Of a stretch of 54,432 nucleotides of DNA, positions 43,180 through 53,237 are shown in pieces; positions within the stretch are counted from its first letter, which is position 1, and every line of letters begins with the position of its first letter. The stretch is from the NCBI RefSeq assembly GCF_019209865.1, contig NZ_JAHUTT010000023.1:1-54432 (forward strand). Direction: 5' to 3'. This DNA comes from Shewanella sp. NIFS-20-20. Lineage in GTDB: Bacteria > Pseudomonadota > Gammaproteobacteria > Enterobacterales > Shewanellaceae. A model generated the notes under the pieces. That model saw only the letters and a program-made list of their open reading frames with translations. It searched no databases and was not told the origin of the DNA. The position numbers were made by a program, and so were the translations under genes.

Positions 43180-43181
43180 AT

Positions 43182-44954
43182 TTACCTCACATCAAAAAAA
43201 GGAAACCAAGCTGGTACTAACAGCAAGACTAAGACCGAGTACAATACCGATAAAGGCAAGCCCAAGCGCAAGAAGTCACTAAACCGATAATTGCCTGCGC
43301 TTTGCACCATCATGTTGGTTTGGTAACCATAGGGCGATATAAAGCTCGCACTGGCACCAAACACTACGGCCAAAATAAAAGGACGAGTGTCGACGCCATA
43401 ACTCAGCGCAATGGCATAGGCTATAGGGAAAGCCAATGCGGCTGCCGCATTGTTTGTCATCAACTCCGTCAGTAATAAGGTTAATAAATACACTAAGATA
43501 AAGGCGCCCATTACCCCCATTCCGCCGCTGATAGCCAACACCCAAGTCGCCATGGTATCGGCTAAGCCAGAGCGCAACATCAAGTTCGCTAGGCTCAAGG
43601 CACTACCGACCACCAGCATTAATCCCAAGGGGAAACGACGTTTGATCTCATCAAAGCTGACCGCACCTATGCCTAAATAAAACAACAATAAGGCACTCAA
43701 GCCTTTGACTAAGGGCACGACAGCCAACACGCTCAAAGCTATCGTTAATGCAAAGCTGAGCAATACCCATAGATTGCGGCGACTATCTAATCGAACACTA
43801 ATGTCTAAGCCACTGATGGCGAGAAAGTCATCCCGCAGTAGCGGCTGCTGGCTAAAGTGTGCTCCAGGCGCTAACACCAGCATATCGCCGGCCATTAATT
43901 CAATATCACCAAGCCCCCCTTTTAATGGGTTAGCTCCGCGGCGTATGGCCACCACGGCTGCATCGAAAGTCTCTCGAAATTTGGCTTGCTTCAGCGAGCG
44001 TCCCACTAAACTCGAGGTGGGTGATATCACGGCTTCGAGCAAGTTTTGGCCACGTGCTTGTTGCTTTCCAAACCATTCAAGGCCATCAAATTGCTCCAAT
44101 ATTGCCATGGCATCGGCAGCGCCAGAAAACCGTAATTTATCCTCGGGTTGTAATACTAATCCCGGCGGCACCGGACAAATCCGAATGCCTCCGCGTTCAA
44201 GTTCGACTAAATATAAGTGTTTTAGTGCACGCAAATGATTGTCTTGAATGCTTTTCCCCACCAAGTTACTGCCAGAGCTCACTTGCGCTTCAAGTAAATA
44301 CCAACCTTGCTGCGTCGACGAGGTGTCCCTATCTGGCATAAACATCGCCAGCCACGCCAATAACAACACGCCAGCGATAACGATAATGGCGCCAATGCCA
44401 GTGAACTCGAAAAAACCAATTGCCGGCAATCCCGCGCCCACCACAAACGAGTTAACGATTAAGGTGGTCGAAGTACCAATTAAGGTTAAGGTTCCTCCTA
44501 AAATCGCTGCGTAAGACAAAGGCAATAACAACTTGGTCGGGGCATGGCCTGTGTTATGTCGCACTGCGCCGATTAATGATGCCACCACGGCAGTGTTATT
44601 AGTAAACGATGATAATAGTGCGGTTGAAAAACTTAGCCTCAGCAAGGTGATGGATAATGACCCTCGACCGATAGAGCGACTCAAGCGGGTTAATAATCGG
44701 GTTTTTTCTAAGGCTAAAGACACCAACATCAATAACATGAGCGTGACTAAACCTTCATTGGCGAAGTGGTTTAATAAGCCAGCCAAGCTGACATAACCCA
44801 GTAAATAACAACTGATCGCCGCCAAACTAAACAACAGGGCCGGCTGCGCCACCCCTTTGATGAGTCCGGCCACTAACATGACTAAGATCGCACCTAGGCC
44901 AAAGGGCTCTACCGTAACCCACCACTGTGAGGCAGCACTGACCCAGGTCGACAT
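43182..44954 (-). CDS. SLC13-family permease with two TrkA-C domains, probable sulfate importer
   Basis: 590-aa inner-membrane transporter of the ArsB/NhaD/DASS superfamily, with about ten to twelve helices in two halves. Between them sit two RCK_C/TrkA-C modules (about 215-300, [35 protein letters not shown]; and 305-390, [33 protein letters not shown]). The signature [15 protein letters not shown] and [20 protein letters not shown] in the first half and [16 protein letters not shown] in the second are typical. It lies between cysN and cysC with two-base gaps, so sulfate uptake is the natural inference; it would use a cation gradient rather than an ABC system. Confidence 0.88.
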   Translation of the reverse strand: MSTWVSAASQWWVTVEPFGLGAILVMLVAGLIKGVAQPALLFSLAAISCYLLGYVSLAGLLNHFANEGLVTLMLLMLVSLALEKTRLLTRLSRSIGRGSLSITLLRLSFSTALLSSFTNNTAVVASLIGAVRHNTGHAPTKLLLPLSYAAILGGTLTLIGTSTTLIVNSFVVGAGLPAIGFFEFTGIGAIIVIAGVLLLAWLAMFMPDRDTSSTQQGWYLLEAQVSSGSNLVGKSIQDNHLRALKHLYLVELERGGIRICPVPPGLVLQPEDKLRFSGAADAMAILEQFDGLEWFGKQQARGQNLLEAVISPTSSLVGRSLKQAKFRETFDAAVVAIRRGANPLKGGLGDIELMAGDMLVLAPGAHFSQQPLLRDDFLAISGLDISVRLDSRRNLWVLLSFALTIALSVLAVVPLVKGLSALLLFYLGIGAVSFDEIKRRFPLGLMLVVGSALSLANLMLRSGLADTMATWVLAISGGMGVMGAFILVYLLTLLLTELMTNNAAAALAFPIAYAIALSYGVDTRPFILAVVFGASASFISPYGYQTNMMVQSAGNYRFSDFLRLGLPLSVLYSVLVLLLVPAWFPFFDVR

Positions 44955-44956
44955 AA

Positions 44957-46345
44957 TTAAGACTCCAGCGTTGTTATATCAATCGCTTGCCAATGCGGGT
45001 ATTGCTGGCGGATCAGCGCATTAAGCTGACGTTCAAAGTCACTAAATTGCGGCTTCGCGGCCCCCTCGATTGGCGCCACCAACATAGCGGCTGCCACCGT
45101 GGCATTGGTTAAACGGTCAATCACAATCAAACTGCCACTGTGGCGCAGCTGTTGATAGGGATCAAAGGCAATGGTCTCGCTTAAACTTAGGCTCACACGG
45201 GCGATGCTGTTGAGCGCTAAGCTAGAAGCCGCTTGCTGTTGGTAGCTATTTACGTCCAATTGATAATCAATCGCGGTCACGCTGGCTTGAATCAGCTTAT
45301 GACCCACTTTGACATCATAAAGCTTGCCTAACACTAGTGGCGCTTCATCCATCCACACCAGATCGGCACGGATCTCGCGAGCTAATTGCGGCGGAGCCTC
45401 CACCCCAGCCAGTAAATCGCCACGGGAAATATCAAGTTCATCATTCAAGGTCAAAGTAATGGCCTGACCGGCAACAGCCAGCGGTAAGTCACCATCAAAG
45501 GTTACAATTCTGGCCACCGTTGAGCGCTTACCCGAGGGATAGACCACTAGCTCATCACCGACACTTAACGTGCCACTTTGCAAAGTGCCCGCGTAACCGC
45601 GGAAATCCAAATTGGGTCGCTGGACATATTGCACAGCCATTCTCACAGGTTCGGTACGCAAGCTGGTACGAGTATCGACATTCTCAAGTAAGCTCAACAA
45701 GCTCTCGCCTTGATACCATGGCATATGCTGGCTTGGATTAACCACGTTATCGCCAACCAAGGCTGACACTGGGACATAGTCAATATTGAGTTCACCTAGG
45801 CTCGCGGCAAACTCATCGACTCCAGCAACGATTTGCTGATAACGACTCTGGGAATAATCGACTAAATCCATCTTATTGATGGCGACCACTAAATGCTTTA
45901 TTCCGAGCAATGAGGCAATCAGGGCATGGCGGCGAGTTTGGCTTTGCACCCCGTAGCGAGCATCGATAAGCACCACGGCCAACTCGCAGGTCGATGCGCC
46001 GGTAGCCATATTGCGGGTATATTGCTCATGACCTGGGGTGTCAGCGATGATGAACTTACGCTTCTTGGTCGAAAAATAGCGATAAGCCACATCGATAGTA
46101 ATGCCCTGCTCACGCTCGGCCTGCAGTCCATCGACCAATAAGGCAAGATCGAGGGTATCGCCGGTCGTGCCCAACTTAGCACTATCACTTTTCAAGCTAG
46201 CGAGCTGATCTTCATAGATCTGAGTGCTGTCATACAGCAAACGTCCAATCAAGGTACTTTTACCATCATCGACACTGCCACACGTAAGCAAGCGCAATAA
46301 ACTTTTATGTTGCTGTTGTTGTATATATTGCTGTGTATTATTCAT
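44957..46345 (-). CDS. cysN: Sulfate adenylyltransferase GTPase subunit
   Basis: Uses GTP hydrolysis to drive APS formation with CysD. 462 aa (E. coli 475). GTPase motifs: [44 protein letters not shown]; then EF-Tu-like beta domains ([24 protein letters not shown]). No fused CysC domain, in keeping with the separate cysC gene. 14 bases after cysD. Confidence 0.97.
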   Translation of the reverse strand: MNNTQQYIQQQQHKSLLRLLTCGSVDDGKSTLIGRLLYDSTQIYEDQLASLKSDSAKLGTTGDTLDLALLVDGLQAEREQGITIDVAYRYFSTKKRKFIIADTPGHEQYTRNMATGASTCELAVVLIDARYGVQSQTRRHALIASLLGIKHLVVAINKMDLVDYSQSRYQQIVAGVDEFAASLGELNIDYVPVSALVGDNVVNPSQHMPWYQGESLLSLLENVDTRTSLRTEPVRMAVQYVQRPNLDFRGYAGTLQSGTLSVGDELVVYPSGKRSTVARIVTFDGDLPLAVAGQAITLTLNDELDISRGDLLAGVEAPPQLAREIRADLVWMDEAPLVLGKLYDVKVGHKLIQASVTAIDYQLDVNSYQQQAASSLALNSIARVSLSLSETIAFDPYQQLRHSGSLIVIDRLTNATVAAAMLVAPIEGAAKPQFSDFERQLNALIRQQYPHWQAIDITTLES

Positions 46346-46359
46346 GACTTAGCCCTGCC

Positions 46360-47268
46360 TTAGAAATAACCCTGACGTTTCTTTAACTCCATCGAGCCGG
46401 ATTGATCACTATCAATTAATCGTCCTTGGCGCTCACTCGACCGCGCCAACAGCATTTCTTCGATAATGTCATCTAAACTGGTTGCTGCAGATGGCATGGC
46501 TGCAGTTAAGGGATAACAACCTAAGGTGCGAAAGCGCACATTGAGGTGCAACACTTCATCGTCAACGGTCAGCGGCATGCGCTCATCATCGACCATGATC
46601 AACTGACCTTTACGCTCAACCACAGGCCTTGGCTGGGCAAAATATAATGGCACTATCTCGATGTTTTCTTGCTTGATGTACTGCCAAATATCGAGCTCAG
46701 TCCAATTTGACAGCGGGAAAACGCGAATGCTTTCGCCAGGATCGATAGCCGCATTGTAGGTTTGCCACAATTCGGGGCGTTGATTTTTAGGATCCCAGCG
46801 ATGGTGTTTATCACGAAACGAATAGACCCGCTCTTTTGCGCGAGATTTTTCTTCATCTCGGCGTGCCCCACCAAAAGCGGCATCAAATCCATACTGATCA
46901 AGAGCCTGTTTGAGCGCCTGAGTCTTCATAATATCCGTGTGCTTGGCGCTGCCGTGATCGAACGGATTAATGCCTTGGGCCAACCCTTCTGGGTTAGTAT
47001 GCACCAACAAATCCAAACCAAACTTGGCCACTTGTTGATCCCGAAAGGCAATCATTTCTTTAAATTTCCAGCCGGTATCGACATGCAGTAATTTAAAAGG
47101 AATTTTGCCGGGGTAAAATGCCTTTCGAGCCAAATGCAGCATGACAGATGAATCCTTGCCGATGGAATACATCATCACTGGGTTAGCAAATTCTGCGGCA
47201 ACTTCGCGGATAATATGGATGCTTTCAGCTTCCAATTGTGCGAGATGACTGAGTTCATCTTGGACCAT
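46360..47268 (-). CDS. cysD: Sulfate adenylyltransferase small subunit
   Basis: Catalytic ATP-sulfurylase subunit, PP-loop family. 302 aa, the same as E. coli CysD. PP-loop [22 protein letters not shown] (about 33-54), [23 protein letters not shown] and the end [24 protein letters not shown] are fully conserved in pattern. Works as a complex with CysN. Confidence 0.97.
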   Translation of the reverse strand: MVQDELSHLAQLEAESIHIIREVAAEFANPVMMYSIGKDSSVMLHLARKAFYPGKIPFKLLHVDTGWKFKEMIAFRDQQVAKFGLDLLVHTNPEGLAQGINPFDHGSAKHTDIMKTQALKQALDQYGFDAAFGGARRDEEKSRAKERVYSFRDKHHRWDPKNQRPELWQTYNAAIDPGESIRVFPLSNWTELDIWQYIKQENIEIVPLYFAQPRPVVERKGQLIMVDDERMPLTVDDEVLHLNVRFRTLGCYPLTAAMPSAATSLDDIIEEMLLARSSERQGRLIDSDQSGSMELKKRQGYF

Positions 47269-47318
47269 CTTGAATCTCCCTATTGGCGACTAAGGTTACG
47301 AGTTGGCAAGGGTGCCAA

Positions 47319-48137
47319 TTAGTTAACTTGTTGATTAGATTTAGTACAACCTTGGTTGCGCCCCTCAAACCATGTGATCTCGCTAGCTAACTGGGTCACA
47401 TCTCCCACGATCAGCAAGGCGGGGGTCGGAATGTTACTGATCTTGCCCGCGGCGATATCGGCCAACGAGCAAGCGTGAACACTTTGATTAGCACGACTGG
47501 CGTTCGCCACAAAGGCCGCCGCGGTCTGCGCTGAGCGGCCCGCGGCGATTAAGCGTTGAGCGATAACGGCGGCCTTCTCAACCCCCATATAAATTACTAA
47601 GGTCATTTGTGCCGAGCGGTATTCTTGCCAATCGAGAGCATCATCATCCAAACTGTGACCTGTGATAAAACTGACACTGCGGGCCAGCGCTCGGTGAGTT
47701 AGTGGGATCCCAGCATAGGCCGCCGCACCACTGGCTGCAGTAATCCCTGGTACCACTTGATAGCGAACACCTGCCGCCTTAAGGCTTAAACATTCTTCAC
47801 CACCACGGCCAAAAATAAAGGGGTCGCCGCCTTTAAGTCGCACCACGTGGCGACGAGTAAAGGCCTTAGTGATCAGCAATTGATTGATTTCAGATTGGGT
47901 TGCACTGTGGCAACCAGCACGCTTGCCCACCAAAATTTGTTCGGTTGCGGCCGGGATCAGCGCCAAAATGTCCTCACTGACCAATGCGTCATACAATATG
48001 CAGTCTGCTTGCTGTAAGCACTTAAGGGCTTTAACCGTTAACAAATCGGCATCCCCAGGGCCGGCACCTACCAAACTAACAAGGCCAGGAATCGCTTTGG
48101 CATAAGCGAGTGTCACTATGTCATCTTGCTGCGCCAT
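47319..48137 (-). CDS. cobA: Uroporphyrinogen-III C-methyltransferase (SUMT)
   Basis: Makes precorrin-2, the first step to siroheme, the cofactor of sulfite reductase. 272 aa with the tetrapyrrole methylase motifs LVSLVGAGPGDADLLTVKAL, VVRLKGGDPFIFGRGGEE, YQVVPGITAASGAAAYAGIPLTHR and LVIYMGV. No CysG dehydrogenase/chelatase part is present, so those steps must come from another gene. First gene of the sulfate activation unit, 50 bases before cysD; the pairing links siroheme supply to sulfate use. Confidence 0.95.
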   Translation of the reverse strand: MAQQDDIVTLAYAKAIPGLVSLVGAGPGDADLLTVKALKCLQQADCILYDALVSEDILALIPAATEQILVGKRAGCHSATQSEINQLLITKAFTRRHVVRLKGGDPFIFGRGGEECLSLKAAGVRYQVVPGITAASGAAAYAGIPLTHRALARSVSFITGHSLDDDALDWQEYRSAQMTLVIYMGVEKAAVIAQRLIAAGRSAQTAAAFVANASRANQSVHACSLADIAAGKISNIPTPALLIVGDVTQLASEITWFEGRNQGCTKSNQQVN

Positions 48138-48219
48138 AGCGCCTCCGCAAACTAGGTTATTTAGTGCCTCACACTATAAGCGTAACTTTATAATTAGATA
48201 AATAGACAAACCGCAGAGC

Positions 48220-48238
48220 TTATACCAAAAGGTAATAA
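48220..48238 (-). promoter_or_regulatory. Dyad upstream of cobA, possible CysB site
   Basis: TTATACC AAAA GGTAATAA has an exact core TACC/GGTA with similar flanks, about 85 bases before the cobA start, a position typical for a LysR-type activator such as CysB. The match to a CysB motif is my guess from placement. Confidence 0.25.
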
Positions 48239-48328
48239 AGTTGTTGAGCATAAGTGAACAAGGGGTGCATTGGCTGGCCAGGGTGTTTAGAATTAACCGT
48301 CGAAACATGAATTCAGCGGGAAAACAGA

Positions 48329-49225
48329 ATGAAACACGCTATCTTCCGGACGTTAATTTGGGCAGGGTTTACCAGTGCCATAATGGGGCTCGCCCGTGCC
48401 GATGACTCGTTACTAGAGCAACGAGTTCAGGAAGAATTAGCCACCTCTGATCTGCCGTTTGTGATCACCCCCCATAAGGTCAATTATCTATTACCTGTGA
48501 CCTATAATCCCTCGCCCAATCTACAGCCATTTATCGCCGCCTCCGATCAACCAGACACGATTCAGTTAGACGATGTAGAAGCTAAATTTCAAATCAGTTT
48601 CAAATTCCCGCTTTGGTACAACATCTTTGGCGATAACGGCCATTTATTCTTTGCCTATACTAATAAGTCTTGGTGGCAGGTGTATAACAAGAATGCTTCG
48701 TCACCCTTTCGCGAAACCAATCATGAACCCGAAATGTTTATGATGTTTAATAATGATTTGCAGATTGGCCCATTAACCAATTCGCTGTGGGGGCTGGGCT
48801 TAGTCCATCAATCGAACGGTAAGAGCCGCGCTCTGTCGCGCAGTTGGAATCGACTCTATGCCACCATGGTATTTGATAGCGGTCCCTTTGCGATGGAGAC
48901 CAAAGTCTGGTGGCGCTTACCTGAAGATGAAAAAGCCTATTTTGGCGATCCTAGAGGGGACGACAATCCTGACATTAGCGATTACTTGGGCCATGTTGAA
49001 ATCACCTCTGCCTACGGTATTGAGCAGCATAGATTTAGCCTCATGCTAAGAAACAACTTCGCTAGCCCCAATCGCGGAGCGTTAGAATTGACTTGGAGTT
49101 ATCCAATTCTCGGCAATCTGCGGTTATATGGACAATACTTTAACGGCTACGGTGAAAGTTTGATTGATTACAATGCTCATACCCAGCGACTGGGTATTGG
49201 TGTGTCGCTCAACGACATCCTCTAG
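48329..49225 (+). CDS. pldA: Outer-membrane phospholipase A
   Basis: Calcium-dependent lipase (OMPLA) of the outer membrane, active as a dimer when lipid asymmetry is lost. 298 aa with a signal peptide (cleavage near LARA-DD), an N-terminal strand-poor region and a 12-strand barrel. The catalytic segment GLVHQSNGKSRALSRSWNRLY (about residues 151-171) has the His and Ser two residues apart and the Asn in the SRSWNR motif, as in E. coli PldA. Followed after 39 bases by the S41-like gene; an interleaved hairpin set overlaps its stop codon. Confidence 0.95.
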   Translation: MKHAIFRTLIWAGFTSAIMGLARADDSLLEQRVQEELATSDLPFVITPHKVNYLLPVTYNPSPNLQPFIAASDQPDTIQLDDVEAKFQISFKFPLWYNIFGDNGHLFFAYTNKSWWQVYNKNASSPFRETNHEPEMFMMFNNDLQIGPLTNSLWGLGLVHQSNGKSRALSRSWNRLYATMVFDSGPFAMETKVWWRLPEDEKAYFGDPRGDDNPDISDYLGHVEITSAYGIEQHRFSLMLRNNFASPNRGALELTWSYPILGNLRLYGQYFNGYGESLIDYNAHTQRLGIGVSLNDIL

Positions 49226-49257
49226 CTGCAACCTTGACCGTTGCAGCAAGGTCAAGG
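49225..49257 (+). promoter_or_regulatory. Interleaved hairpins between pldA and the S41-like gene
   Basis: GCTGCAAC (49225-49232) pairs with GTTGCAGC (49240-49247), and CCTTGACC (49232-49239) pairs with GGTCAAGG (49250-49257). Both stems are perfect 8-mers in a-b-a'-b' order, ending right before the AAGGAA ribosome site of the next gene. Loops are too short for both to form at once, so they are probably alternatives. Confidence 0.6.
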
Positions 49258-49264
49258 GAAGGAA

Positions 49265-50821
49265 ATGAAAGCTGGTTATCGATCCATTTATGTTATTTTT
49301 TTGACCATCATCGCCTTATGCGTGCTGCGCTTAGCCAGTTTTCATTGGCCACCGGCGCCGGCGCCTGAATATTTATCGCAATATCAAGTCGCTAAAGAAT
49401 TAGCTGATATTGATAACGCGCTAAAGACACACTCAGCGTTTGTGGCAATCAACACCAACCAGCACTGGTTAACCCAATGGCAACGCTGGCAACCTAGCCT
49501 GCTCAACCTCAGCCAAGATGGGATCACCGTCACTGAGTACCAATTACGCCTCAGCCAAATACTCAGCCAACTCAACGACCCTAATTTACACCTAAGCGCC
49601 AACCATCAAGCGCCGACCAACATCAATAGCCCCACTTATCACGATTATCAACTCAGCTACTTTAACGGCCACTATGTGGCCAAACAAGCCAATGGCCGCT
49701 TACTGCACCCTAAAGCCAGTATCGTGACCCACATTGATGGCCTGCCTTTACGCCGGTGGTTAGCCCTGACTCGCAGCATCTTGCCGCATAGCCAACAACA
49801 AGATCAGGTTAAAATCGCCCAACTCCTGAGTCAGGCTCACAAACTGCGCCCCTTACTGGGGGTCAATCCCCACCAGCCGCTGCGCTTAACCTTGACCAAT
49901 AGCCAAGGCGAGCAACACCACAACCACATCACAACTGAGCCAGTGCAGCTCGGCGCTGAGCAACCCATGCAATCGTTACTATTAAGCGGTTATCGGCAAC
50001 TCAAACGCTGGGGGCAACCCGCCTTGCAAGGCGCTTGGTTTAATCAAGCCCATGCCAGTGAGGCCATCACCGCAATCGTCCCTGCAAACCAAGCTCTCGA
50101 ATCAGGATTACCGCTACGATTGCAGGCCAACACTGTACCAATGGTATGGCCACAACAGCCACGCTTTCGCGCCGATATAACAGCCAGCACTCAGGTTCTC
50201 GACGGTGAGCATTGGTTACTGACCTTGGCCAATTTTGCCGAGCTAGAAGACCACGAGCTCCAGCATCAATTACGTCAAGCACTGCAATATTACCCCAATG
50301 TGATTATTGATATCCGCCATGGTTTTGGTCGCAGCCAAGCCTTGCTGACCTTGCTTAATCAACAATATGGGCCACAGCAGCCCCAGCTTATCGGCACCAG
50401 TCAGTATCGCCTTAGCGGTCATCGTGATGCCGAAAGCCTCAATCAACTGGGATTTGTTAAAACCTCAGCCGCCGCCAGCTCAACGATGCTAAGCCCGCCG
50501 CTGGCGCGTTATTTACCGGCCTCCAGCCGCCGTTCGCTAGCCCAAGCTCGAGTGATTCTTATCGCAGGACCGGAATGTATTCAAGAATGTGAATGGCTCT
50601 TAGTGGCCAGTCGCCACTGGTCTAGAGTTCATGTGATTGGTCAGGCGACCCAAGGTCGAACAGCCTTAACGAAGGGCTTTGCCCTGCCCTACTCGCAACT
50701 CACATTGAACCTGAGTACCAGTGTCGAGTTTGACGCTGATGAGCAAGCTATTTCGGCTATCGGCATTGCGCCGGTATCGGCTAAATTGCTAAGCCAAAGA
50801 CTGGCCACACGCTTTAATTAA
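49265..50821 (+). CDS. S41-peptidase-like protein, catalytic Ser apparently lost
   Basis: 518-aa protein with one N-terminal membrane anchor (SIYVIFLTIIALCVLRLA), so it should face the periplasm. The last 170 residues resemble the core of C-terminal processing (S41) peptidases: NVIIDIRHGFGRSQALLTLL corresponds to the IDLRgNgGG segment, and VHVIGQATQGRTALTKGFALPYSQLTLNLSTS to the later GE.T.G strand. Where S41 enzymes have the Ser (...SAAEE), this protein has P-E-C-I-Q-E-C-E (436-443), so Ser is replaced near Gln440. The family match is by eye. ATG 49265 has AAGGAA directly before it; an upstream TTG frame is less likely. Confidence 0.65.
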   Translation: MKAGYRSIYVIFLTIIALCVLRLASFHWPPAPAPEYLSQYQVAKELADIDNALKTHSAFVAINTNQHWLTQWQRWQPSLLNLSQDGITVTEYQLRLSQILSQLNDPNLHLSANHQAPTNINSPTYHDYQLSYFNGHYVAKQANGRLLHPKASIVTHIDGLPLRRWLALTRSILPHSQQQDQVKIAQLLSQAHKLRPLLGVNPHQPLRLTLTNSQGEQHHNHITTEPVQLGAEQPMQSLLLSGYRQLKRWGQPALQGAWFNQAHASEAITAIVPANQALESGLPLRLQANTVPMVWPQQPRFRADITASTQVLDGEHWLLTLANFAELEDHELQHQLRQALQYYPNVIIDIRHGFGRSQALLTLLNQQYGPQQPQLIGTSQYRLSGHRDAESLNQLGFVKTSAAASSTMLSPPLARYLPASSRRSLAQARVILIAGPECIQECEWLLVASRHWSRVHVIGQATQGRTALTKGFALPYSQLTLNLSTSVEFDADEQAISAIGIAPVSAKLLSQRLATRFN

Positions 50822-50861
50822 TGCCCTACGCAGGCAGGCTCGAATAAATAGCCCCCATAAA

Positions 50862-50884
50862 AAAGGAGCCTAAGCGGCTCCTTT
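50862..50884. terminator. Bidirectional terminator after the S41-like gene
   Basis: AAAGGAGCC (50862-50870) pairs with GGCTCCTTT (50876-50884) over TAAGC; T-rich on the plus side (TTTGTTG) and six T on the minus side. Serves the two convergent genes. Confidence 0.85.
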
Positions 50885-50900
50885 GTTGCAAACGCTGGAA

Positions 50901-52589
50901 TTAATTAGCATTAGGCTCCATCAACATATGTGTATTGAAAACAATCCCTTGAGGCTCCACGATGATATCAAACGCCACCTGCATTGGTTGATGTTGCAGC
51001 ATTTCTAAATCAGCAGGAATGGGTTCACCACTCATCTGCATGGCGATGGCCAATGGCTCATACAACATTTGGTAATCGGCACTCGCACTCATTACGCCAT
51101 TAGAAACCAATGTTTGCTTCGCTAAGTCATCAGCCCACGCTTGGCCTTTATCACCACTATAAACAACCAAGTGTTCACCTTTAACCGCTAACATCACCGA
51201 CAGAGGTAAGAAACTAGGTAAGCCAATGATGTCACTAATGTCAGTCGGGGTGCCATCGGCAGTCACTGCCAATGATGAAAACCGAGGTTCCATACTTTTC
51301 AGCAAGTTTATCAAGGTCATTGGGTTGGGCGTTGAGACACTGATGCCAGCATCCAGTTTATTAAGCTCCCCTTGTTCATTCATTTGAAAATCAAACAAGT
51401 TCAACGCAACACCCATCGCGCCATCCGCCATGCCGGCGCCCATGGTCATCATCGCCGGATTCGCTTCTTGCAGCGATACTTGCAATGTATTAATAAACTC
51501 ACAACTGGCTTGCGGTTGAGTCAGCTGTTGCCAGATATCACTCACCGAACCTGACAATTTGGCGGTATTTAGCCCTAACGCCATTGAAAATACACGCCCA
51601 TCAAGCGCGTCCATCCCTGTGGGAATAAAGCCCTGCAGACTCGCTAACGCAGCCATCATGACACTATTGTTGCTTTCAATCACGCTCTTGACCGTATACT
51701 CACTGCGGTTTGGTGTAATTGACATTTGGGTAATACCCATCACGGTTTTAGGCCAGTTGCTAGCGATTGCCGCAGCCTCAGCTTGACAGGTGGCAGTGCG
51801 TGCGTCAGCCATATCGCCGCCCTGAGCCATGACTATTTTATCGATTTGACTGGCAAGTATACTCTGATCTTTACCCGTGATAGCGTTGACGATAGATTCG
51901 TGATTCACAAACGTCAGGCTATCCGGTAAAAATCCGTGTTTTTCAATTAGCTCACCAATAAGATTGGTCGACGCCATTGAATGCTCAATCGGGGTCACTC
52001 CTAAGGCCATAGGTAATAAACTCGGATCCGCCTGAATAACATCTAACGTCATTGTCATCCAACCCGCTTGATAAGAGACCAGCAAGGATATTTCGTCATC
52101 TAACAGATAGCGACGAACTTCAACACCACCAATGGTACCCAGCTCCATGATGACATCGCTTTCAGCGGCCGCTAAATCTAGTTGTGCATTCATGGCCTCA
52201 GGATTAGCAATTTGCCACTTCATGACTGGCAACATGCCTAAAGTGTAAAAATACCCTTGGAGGCTGTCGCTCATACCAAAACCGGCCAGCAAGGCATCGG
52301 GATCATTGATGAGGCTAATGTATTGATCATAGAAATTAAGGACGAACATTTCGGCCTTAGTATCTCCCATGAATTCCGCTAACATATCATCTTGGTAGCT
52401 ACCTTTAAGACTCTCAAGATAGACCTTCATAGGAAAGGGGCGTAATTGGCCAGAGAATACTGCCGTATCGGCCGGAATAGTCGCCAAAATACTCATGTCC
52501 CCATATCCCTCGTCAGTGCCTTTTTGGCTCATCCAATAGCCGACACCCCCAATAATAATTAGCAAAACCAAGGTTAACAGGTTCTTCAT
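50901..52589 (-). CDS. Membrane-anchored hypothetical protein, 562 aa
   Basis: One N-terminal hydrophobic segment (MKNLLTLVLLIIIGGVGYWM) acts as anchor or uncleaved signal; the rest, about 540 residues, is probably periplasmic. No family that I recognise. The body has repeated alpha/beta segments (for example DTAVFSGQLRPFPMKVYL, VEVRRYLLDDEISLLVSYQAGWMTMTL, SEYTVKSVIES, AGISVSTPNPMTLINLLKSM), suggesting duplicated domains like those of DUF3352-type proteins, but this is a guess. Cysteines are few. ATG 52587-52589 has GGGAGAG five bases upstream. Transcribed alone, with a terminator shared with the S41-like gene. Confidence 0.75.
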   Translation of the reverse strand: MKNLLTLVLLIIIGGVGYWMSQKGTDEGYGDMSILATIPADTAVFSGQLRPFPMKVYLESLKGSYQDDMLAEFMGDTKAEMFVLNFYDQYISLINDPDALLAGFGMSDSLQGYFYTLGMLPVMKWQIANPEAMNAQLDLAAAESDVIMELGTIGGVEVRRYLLDDEISLLVSYQAGWMTMTLDVIQADPSLLPMALGVTPIEHSMASTNLIGELIEKHGFLPDSLTFVNHESIVNAITGKDQSILASQIDKIVMAQGGDMADARTATCQAEAAAIASNWPKTVMGITQMSITPNRSEYTVKSVIESNNSVMMAALASLQGFIPTGMDALDGRVFSMALGLNTAKLSGSVSDIWQQLTQPQASCEFINTLQVSLQEANPAMMTMGAGMADGAMGVALNLFDFQMNEQGELNKLDAGISVSTPNPMTLINLLKSMEPRFSSLAVTADGTPTDISDIIGLPSFLPLSVMLAVKGEHLVVYSGDKGQAWADDLAKQTLVSNGVMSASADYQMLYEPLAIAMQMSGEPIPADLEMLQHQPMQVAFDIIVEPQGIVFNTHMLMEPNAN

Positions 52590-52694
52590 GTACTCTCCCA
52601 CTGCGTGCTGTTATTAAAATATTTGGCTAAAAATACCACAACATCCCGCAATTTGTAACATTTGATCAACTTTTGGCTGAATATTATCCTGCCT

Positions 52695-53237
52695 TTAGAT
52701 ACCTTGGAGGATTAACGCCTGCTCTAAATCAGCAATCGTGACTTCTCGAGGCAATACAATCCCGGTCCTGACGCCAGCACCATACACTTTATTATAGGGA
52801 AACCCATGAGCCCCCTCTTGAGCTAAATAGGCGTTAATGGCCTCATCAGGTTCGGTCGCATCTGCGCGCATTAGAATGATATCGCTACGATGCAGCCGAG
52901 TCGCCACGGCTTCGCGCTGCCATACATTGGCTTTATTTTGCTGGCATATACTGCACCAGTCAGACGTAATATCGACGATAACGACATAGCCCGCATCCAC
53001 TAATGCCGGAATCTTCTTGGCATGTAAGGGCTGCCACTGTAATTGGCGCCATGCATGATAATCTTCACCGTAGCTGACAAAATAACCCACGCTACCAATG
53101 CACACACTCGAGGTTAATAGGAAGGCAATCACCATGGTTGGCAGCGGGTGACCGCGGCTTTTTAACCGGATAAAATAGACTGATAGCCCAAGCAATCCGA
53201 TCAGTAACACCAGTACCCCTATCTGTAACCCATTCAT
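52695..53237 (-). CDS. Membrane-anchored thioredoxin-like protein (DsbD C-terminal type)
   Basis: 180 aa. Two N-terminal helices (LQIGVLVLLIGLLGLSVYFI and TMVIAFLLTSSVCIGSVGYFV) are followed by a thioredoxin domain (about 75-180) with active site DITSDWCSICQQNKANVW, the CxxC of the DsbD gamma domain and similar periplasmic reductases. GFPYNKVYG contains the position where cis-proline is expected (FP). It lacks the eight-helix DsbD core, so its electron source would be another protein. Its partner is unknown. Confidence 0.82.
   Translation of the reverse strand: MNGLQIGVLVLLIGLLGLSVYFIRLKSRGHPLPTMVIAFLLTSSVCIGSVGYFVSYGEDYHAWRQLQWQPLHAKKIPALVDAGYVVIVDITSDWCSICQQNKANVWQREAVATRLHRSDIILMRADATEPDEAINAYLAQEGAHGFPYNKVYGAGVRTGIVLPREVTIADLEQALILQGI

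Noticed and set aside
43705..44238. 177-codon plus-strand frame inside the SLC13 gene
   Set aside because: Antisense to a well-supported permease; composition (many Ser, Asn, Pro) is typical of such shadows.
49225..49257. H-type pseudoknot from the two interleaved stems
   Set aside because: The connecting loops would be 0, 0 and 2 bases for two 8-bp stems, too short to span them; alternative hairpins are more likely.
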